64,000 bases of DNA from Rotaria sordida. Its lineage: Eukaryota; Rotifera; Eurotatoria; Philodinida; Philodinidae. Location of the stretch: assembly GCA_905250125.1 (NCBI GenBank), contig CAJNOL010000185.1:145160-209159 (forward strand), given 5' to 3'. The notes under the pieces were generated by a model. The model was not told the DNA's origin. It did not search any database and saw only the letters and a list, made by a program, of their open reading frames with translations. Shown piece by piece: positions 58,277 through 64,000 of the stretch. Made by a program: the position numbers and the translations under genes. Numbering within the stretch: position 1 is the first letter of the stretch; every line of letters starts with the position of its first letter.

Positions 58277-61178
58277 CTAAGTCGATGGTAATGAATATGA
58301 ACGACGTAGATTATCGTGATTCAAATTTTGACATGGTTCTTTCCTTCGTATTGTGATCGCGTTTCCACAATACTGATGTATTTTGTTTGAAGATCCAGTG
58401 CTAGAGTCACTGTTAGTAGATGGTGGAGGTGAATTATTTTCATCGAATACAAACGTCGAACTAGAAGATTTCTTGCGCTTATCCGTGTTAATTATCAATA
58501 TTAGTTTTGGTACGAACATTATGAGTGCGGTGAGAATGCAAATAATGAATGTACATATACCATAAGCAATCATCGTCAAATTTTTTCCACGACCCATAGC
58601 AAGATCAATTGTAGGTAATGTAATAGATAGAAAGAGTAAATTATAAACTGTAAATACTAGCTGTCTCGTTTCATTAAACAAATCAGGAATTTTTCGAATT
58701 TTGTACGCACAAATTGTCGTCAATAATAATAAAGCAAAACGTGTCGATAAAACGAGCGGACTATACACGGTCAATTGATATTTAGATGTACAATACTGAT
58801 AATCATTCATTGAATCGAAAGGTGACAGTTGAAGATATAAAGGATCACCAAGACACAGACCTGTTAACATTGATGATGAAAGTATAATTAAACCAAACAG
58901 TATAATCAATAAATAGTGATCCTTCAGATGATGTTTCACAGTAACTTCGGACATGTGAAATATTTTCGATAAACGATATGTTTTCAGCTAATTAGAAAAT
59001 TAAACGAATTATTAGCACAAATTTGTTGACAACAACCTCATTCAGCATAAAAAGAATGAAATTTCTAAAGTAACAGTGGAACCAGTGATATAACATTATC
59101 AACATACTCCTTCAGTCTACAAAGTAACTCCTCCGAATGTACCTGTCATAGAAAGAATTACACTTAAAGCAACCACTTCAAAAAGCTAGTCCTCTAGAAG
59201 CAAATCCTATTAAAGCTCCCTTGGCAGTGCGTTTTAAGTAAATCCGGTTATTGCCTTTAGAACCACAGTAGGATATAGACATTTATATTTTTCAGGATTA
59301 TTAGATTCCGTTAAACGTATCGGATACTAGCCCTAGTCAAAAGCGATTGAACTGTCCATCCGTGTTTTTATAGAATAAATCATCCATCTGTTTTTTGATA
59401 AAACGAATTCCGCCAAAGAAAATTAGTGTTTTCGAATTTTTTCCTTTAACCTTTTTCTGACTTTTTTTTCTCTTTTTCTAAAAGAATTCAAAACGAAAGA
59501 GTAATATAAAATTAATCCATTGAAACTTACGAGTAATGTCCCAATGATCAACATATATCCAATATTGGCTAACCAAAGCTCACTGATGCATACTAGAGAC
59601 GATTGACTATAATTTTCTAATGTACGTGGAATAACTGATATTGCCAGACTTGTGATACCTATTAGCATCAGAATCAGAAACGTTGAACTCGATGCTTTTA
59701 TTACAGGATGTTTAATGAAATAGCATGTGAAAGTTATCAGTATAAGACATAGCATTGTGCAAGCAATACTTCCTGCAATCATGCTGATTAGAGTCGAACG
59801 AGAGATTTTGACTACAGGACGAATTGGCAAATCTAGTGGTTTCGTCTCAGTACCGCCCGTATACATGATTTTGATATGTGGGAAATAGCTAACTTGGCCG
59901 TCAAAGGTGATTGAACCAATTCTAACTATTTGATCACGTTGAAAATTGACAATATCAAACGGAGCTAGGCGATCTCCATTCTCATCAACGCTCACGTAAC
60001 CACTTACGCCGAGAAACCTGACCTTTTTCAATGTTTCAAGGTACAATTCGCGGTTCTCCATTTTCATTGGATCCAATTGCAGCACCTCAATCATGTGATG
60101 CAAAGCATAGGCAAACATAAAGCATGCATCATAGGCAAAATTAGCGATAGGAGAAATTGAATCTGGATCTACGGTCGATGTTTCCGGATCATAGGGTGCT
60201 GTGGACCATCGTTTTGCATATTCCTTATAAACATTTGAATTTACATCGGCAAAGTTTTGTAAACCAATGAATCCTTGTGACCATTTATAATAGGGTTGAA
60301 CTATTCCGCCCATCGAATCCAGATATAACGCTTTATACATACTTGCATGTATACCAATCCATTGATATCCAGGACCAGTGAGACCTTCTATCAAACTATT
60401 ATATATCACTACTTGTTGATCAGCTATTGTTCCAATGAATAGAATAATTCGTGCTTGAGATTGTTTTATAGTTTCCATTTGTGCTGTTAGATTAGTGGTA
60501 CCTGTTGCAAACGACGTCGATAAGAGAATTGTTATGTTTAGTTTTTGTGCCGATGCAATGAATAATTGAGCACTATGAAACATCTGCGTATCAGTTGTAT
60601 AGATTAACGCGATATTTTTCCAACCTTGGCTTGCTATCAAATGTGCCACCAGTACTGATTCTAAATTCTGATTAGGTGTTGTGCGCAGAAAATAGGGATA
60701 ACGAATTGAATGGAACTCTGTGAATTCCGATGATGTTGAGCCGTAAGAAATCTGAGGAACTTTGTAATAACGACTCACGTATTGAATGGACTAAATTAGT
60801 ATAGTCAGATTGGAGAAATATTATTTGTCATGTGCATTAGCTTTTTACCTGTGATATGACCGAAACATATTCGCCGACAATACCAATGACATTTCCGTAT
60901 ACACATTGCCAGAATGCGTCTATTATGCCAGTACCGATATCGGAGTTTGTGTTATTGCTAACAAAGTTCAAGTTTGTTCGAGGTAAGAGATCAGAGCGAT
61001 TATTAATATCACGAATGGCTAATTTAAATGCAAATAATGCCGGATGTCCACCAGCTTGTGTATTACTATTCGGTAAATTTGTAGGACCAAGAAATCCTAG
61101 TGTCAACGATGATGGAAATGTTTGAACATAGTAAATAATATGTAAGGAGAAAATTATCAGCTGATATAATAATGCCAT
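58277..61178 (-). CDS. GABA-B-like class C G-protein-coupled receptor, 766 residues
   Basis: Three exons in phase 0: 61178-60849, 60790-59531 and 58987-58277 (introns 58 and 543 bp), 2,301 nt with the stop. A signal peptide (LIIFSLHIIYYVQTFPSS) leads the venus-flytrap ligand domain (about 25-430), with LGFLGPTNLPN, IVGEYVSVISQ and the GABA-B hallmark QISYGSTSSE. Seven membrane helices follow: three in exon 2 (from about 443, ending IIGTLL) and four in exon 3, which opens LKTYRLSKIF, the first loop after TM3 in GABA-B receptors (compare GTLLLKTWR). The TM3/loop disulphide pair (LVCISE; YQYC) is present, and TM7 ends FVPKL. There is no Cys-rich linker, which excludes the mGluR/CaSR type. The tail is Ser-rich. 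It probably signals through Gi/o; whether it binds GABA cannot be told. It looks intact. Confidence 0.93.
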
Positions 61179-61513
61179 CGTCTTTTAGTCATCTAATGAA
61201 TTGAAAGGTAACCACAAAGTAAGATTTATCTATAAACGAGCTGTCATTTTTATATAGATAATCTCCAAGAAAAAAAAAGAAATGTAGAAAAAAATGCAAA
61301 TAGTCTATATAAAGAGAGTATATCATAATAACTGAGAATAAATTGTTAGTGATATTTTTCATACTTTTGTTTGATGTGGAGAGCTGAAATTTTCATCACA
61401 TATGTATCCAATTACAGTCTTTTACTTCTGAAAGTTTCACTTCTCTAGCTATAACTAATGATGAAATACATTGACAAGATTGCAGGAGCGTGGGAATATG
61501 TCTATTCTTTCAA

Positions 61514-61560
61514 TCCACACCTACCCACACTACACATCCACACCACACATTCACCCCACA
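61514..61560. repeat. C-rich telomere-like stretch without a clear G-rich arm
   Basis: Degenerate CCACACC/CCCACAC units. The only G-rich partner is a short GGAGCGTGGG upstream, so the foldback is doubtful here. Confidence 0.45.
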
Positions 61561-62221
61561 ACCAAAATCAACTTCTACCTCAAATCCAAACTTTTCGATC
61601 GGGTTTCGATTTTGATACATGCTTAAGTACGATACATGACTAGCTCCTCTATTCTTGCAAGTAATATTTTGGACTTTTCGACTTGGGATGAATCGTTTTT
61701 ATGTTGCAACTTACATTACTGTCTTTGAAGTGATTGTTGTCAATGAGTCTTATATTAGATGAATGACGTGCTGCTTCCTGTTGTGAAGAAAACTAAAACA
61801 TAATTATTTTCGTTACGCTTATATTTTGTGAAATATTCGATCGATTCTCTGTGCTCATTGACCCATAACCGTTCTTCCTTTTTGTGACTCATATCATTCA
61901 CTACCTTAGATAAACATACGTATTCACTGAGCGTGAGGCTTCTTCATATAAGTAAGTGTAATTGCATAAGTAATGATCAAGGTAGAGGACTTTGGACTTT
62001 CAGATTACTAATGAAGGATACCTTAAGTCACGATAATGGAAGATTCAATGTTTATGTATTAATTGAAGATTTTCTTCAAATATATAAATTGAATTAAATT
62101 TATTATATCTAGAAAAAAATTAAACTCAACGAGTAATTGTTTTTGTATCATAAACAATTACGTATTTTAATAAAAAAATTCATTTATAAAACAAATTAAT
62201 ATTTATTCACTATCAGGCTAA

Positions 62222-62477
62222 AATGAGTTTCAACTCAACATCCGACCTATTTAATGCTTTATTATATGATCATTTTATTGAAATTGGTGTGGCTTATTTA
62301 TAATATAGTACTTGATGATCGTGGTAATTTAAAATAACAACAGCAATATAGAAAATTTCGTTATCGGTTTGAACAAAACCGAAAATTCCTAGAACTAAAT
62401 CTTTTATATATTTTTCAAAATAAAAGTAGAACTGAAGCGATACTTAATCTTAAATCACAAACATTCATATGTTGAAA
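62222..62477 (+). pseudogene. Coding-like remnant, family unknown
   Basis: An ATG-led frame (MSFNSTSDLFNALLYDHF) stops quickly. Another stretch shortly after reads VLDDRGNLK, then a stop, then QYRKFRYRFEQNRKFLEL. The composition is protein-like but interrupted. I do not recognise it. Confidence 0.25.
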
Positions 62478-63171
62478 CAAAAGATCACGTTAATGTATAA
62501 ACATTAAAACCTTCTATTACCGTGACTTTAGGGAGCCCCTCCCCCTTTCCGAGGTTTCTCGAGAACGACTCGACGAAAATTCTTGAAACTTTCAGGGTAG
62601 ATAGATCTCGATGAGTAGAATAAAAGTTGCTGTAGACTCTAAATTCTCAAATGCTTCCTTCAGGGAGATTTTGGAAGGTCAAGGGTTAAAAATGATCTGA
62701 AGTTTTCCCCTGCAAACATCCTTACTACGTTATTTAGGACTAAAATTTTTTCTGTGGCAACTAGAAACAAATCTGGGCGTGTCTTTTTTTCTTTTTGAAA
62801 AATATCATTCCTGAGGCTCAGGAGAAGCAAAACAATGGAGGCACTATCAAAAAGCCATAAAAAGAAAAGATTTTTTTTCGAAGAGTTATATTTTGGAAAA
62901 TCTGCCAAACTTGATAGGCACAACATTTTCAAGAGAAAAATAAAAGACACACCCCAATTTGATCGAAGTACTTATAAAAAAACTTTGAGCCCAATCGATC
63001 GAACCATCTAGAAGAAAAGGGGAAAAATTTGAATTTTTCGTTTAAAAAACTGATTTTGAGAAAATCGTAAAGATAGTTGCAATTTTTGGCTTTTTTAGCA
63101 TAAAATTGAGATTTTCTTCCGAATTTCTTATATACAAAAAGATGGTTTAACCTTCTTAAAACGTGCTCATT

Positions 63172-63290
63172 AGGTGTGGATGGTGTGGGTGTGAATATTG
63201 TTTAGTTTCACAATACATACCCACACCCACACCTACTCGTACCCGCAGCCCACATCATGTGGGCAAGTCAAAATAGAACTCCCACCCACA
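63172..63290. repeat. Double telomere-like foldback at a duplication edge
   Basis: GGTGTGGATGGTGTGGGTGT, spacer, CCCACACCCACACC, then a second small foldback GTGGG-CAAGTCAAAATAGAACT-CCCACCCAC. The second spacer matches that at 34.46 kb. The duplicated receptor block starts at its end. Confidence 0.75.
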
Positions 63291-63772
63291 AGAACTATTG
63301 TCTTTTAGAGCTTTCACGCTTTGTATATTTTGTATTAATTCAATGAAGCTAAAGAAAGCATGTCAGGTCCACATTGCAACTCCCATGGGGCTGCGCTAAC
63401 AAGCTTTTATAATAAATTCGCTAATTTTTTTCCTCTTTATCATTATCATTATTGGTTGTTTTATGTAAGTTATTTGTTAATCTAGTTTATTATTGATATC
63501 GAACAAAGTGACATGTCAAGTGTAAAAGAAATGATGAAGTAATTTTTTATGTGTTCATAAATTCAATGAAAAAAAATCAATGAAGAAAACTTTCATTCAA
63601 AATGAAGATTATGGATAAAATAGCGATATAATGAATGAAAAATAAAAATGGTTCTAATTTGAATCTAATACATCTTTGATTAATAGTTCAGAATAAATAT
63701 ATTCATTGTTAACTGTATCTGTTTGAAGTTTATTATTATTCTTTCGCATTAAATAATGCTTGCATAATATAC
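63287..63772. repeat. Segmental duplication, copy B (truncated receptor 3' end)
   Basis: A near copy of 20697-21186 in the same orientation, 42.6 kb away. On the minus strand it keeps the receptor tail in frame (ending LLIKDVLDSN) but stops inside the sequence preceding it, so it lacks TM and ectodomain and cannot be a gene. Small substitutions and indels throughout show some age. Confidence 0.85.
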
Positions 63773-64000
63773 ATGTCGTATCGAAGTTACAACTTCTATA
63801 AAGTAAGGTTATCGAAGTTATTTAGATGAAGTTAAATATGAAAATCGTTTATTATTTTAAATAATATTACTATACAAACTATCTTATCAATAGAACTCAT
63901 TGTATGAAATATAAAAGTGAAAAAGATTCTACTAGGTATCAAGTTTTATTAATTATCTTTTATTTTAACTGATGAAGTTAGAAAGTATGAGTCAAAGTTA
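63773..64000. other. Window end, no gene seen
   Basis: AT-rich, with several GAAGTTA words but no regular period. Nothing else is supported. Confidence 0.4.

Larger units (their letters stand above)
61179..63171. other. Intergenic with minor remains
   Basis: Contains a one-sided C-rich telomere-like stretch at 61514-61560 and a coding-like remnant near 62222-62477. The part 62500-63170 shows no gene; it has a GC-richer patch (CCCCTCCCCC near 62536) of unknown origin. Confidence 0.5.

Noticed and set aside
1-64000. tRNA, rRNA or other structured RNA genes
   Set aside because: I looked for tRNA box A/B patterns and rRNA-like stretches by eye and saw none I could support; a covariance-model scan would settle it.

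Overview
The window reads as nuclear DNA of a bdelloid rotifer (Adineta/Rotaria type). The base composition is AT-rich, host introns are often only 47-60 bp, and the gene families are ones expanded in bdelloids: F-box/LRR proteins, ART-TPR proteins, WSC/C-type-lectin receptors and pentapeptide-like secreted proteins. Short arrays of a TGTGGG-like repeat, the telomere unit reported for bdelloids, are scattered through it. No database was searched; identifications rest on motifs and on splice-phase arithmetic done by eye.

Layout. 1-6455: a short-chain dehydrogenase gene with one in-frame stop (979-2038) and a frameshifted F-box/LRR gene on the minus strand (3572-5443). 6461-13811: a Ty3/gypsy-type LTR retrotransposon with two LTRs that look identical, a 5-bp target duplication, one long gag-pol frame and a decayed coiled-coil-coding cargo behind pol. 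13812-21068: sparse, with a 224-residue orphan protein and the 3' end of a pentapeptide-like gene. 21069-29963 (minus): a seven-exon gene of 1,248 codons for a membrane receptor ordered (WSC-WSC-CTLD-CTLD) twice, then TM and tail; one intron is almost wholly a MITE. 29964-39073: gene-free, holding foldbacks, a minisatellite and telomere-like repeats.

39074-50146 (+): a six-exon gene for a 2,489-residue protein with three RanBP2-type zinc fingers and RS-rich linkers (three tandem exons of exactly 483 nt), an RRM-like segment, a bacterial-type poly(ADP-ribose) glycohydrolase domain and about 18 PBZ-like (PAR-binding) zinc fingers. About 2.2 kb downstream lies a 774-residue ADP-ribosyltransferase-TPR gene (52314-56579, +). 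An ADP-ribose writer thus sits beside a reader/eraser, and this is the best candidate for an undescribed system here. 58277-61178 (minus) encodes a complete 766-residue GABA-B-like class C GPCR.

A second theme is structural. At least ten short foldbacks have G-rich TGTGGG-like repeats on the left and the C-rich complement on the right of a short spacer, that is, a head-to-head telomere arrangement. Several lie exactly where a gene fragment or duplicated block is cut off (20.7 kb, 58.07 kb, 63.29 kb), which suggests a link with break repair or end healing.
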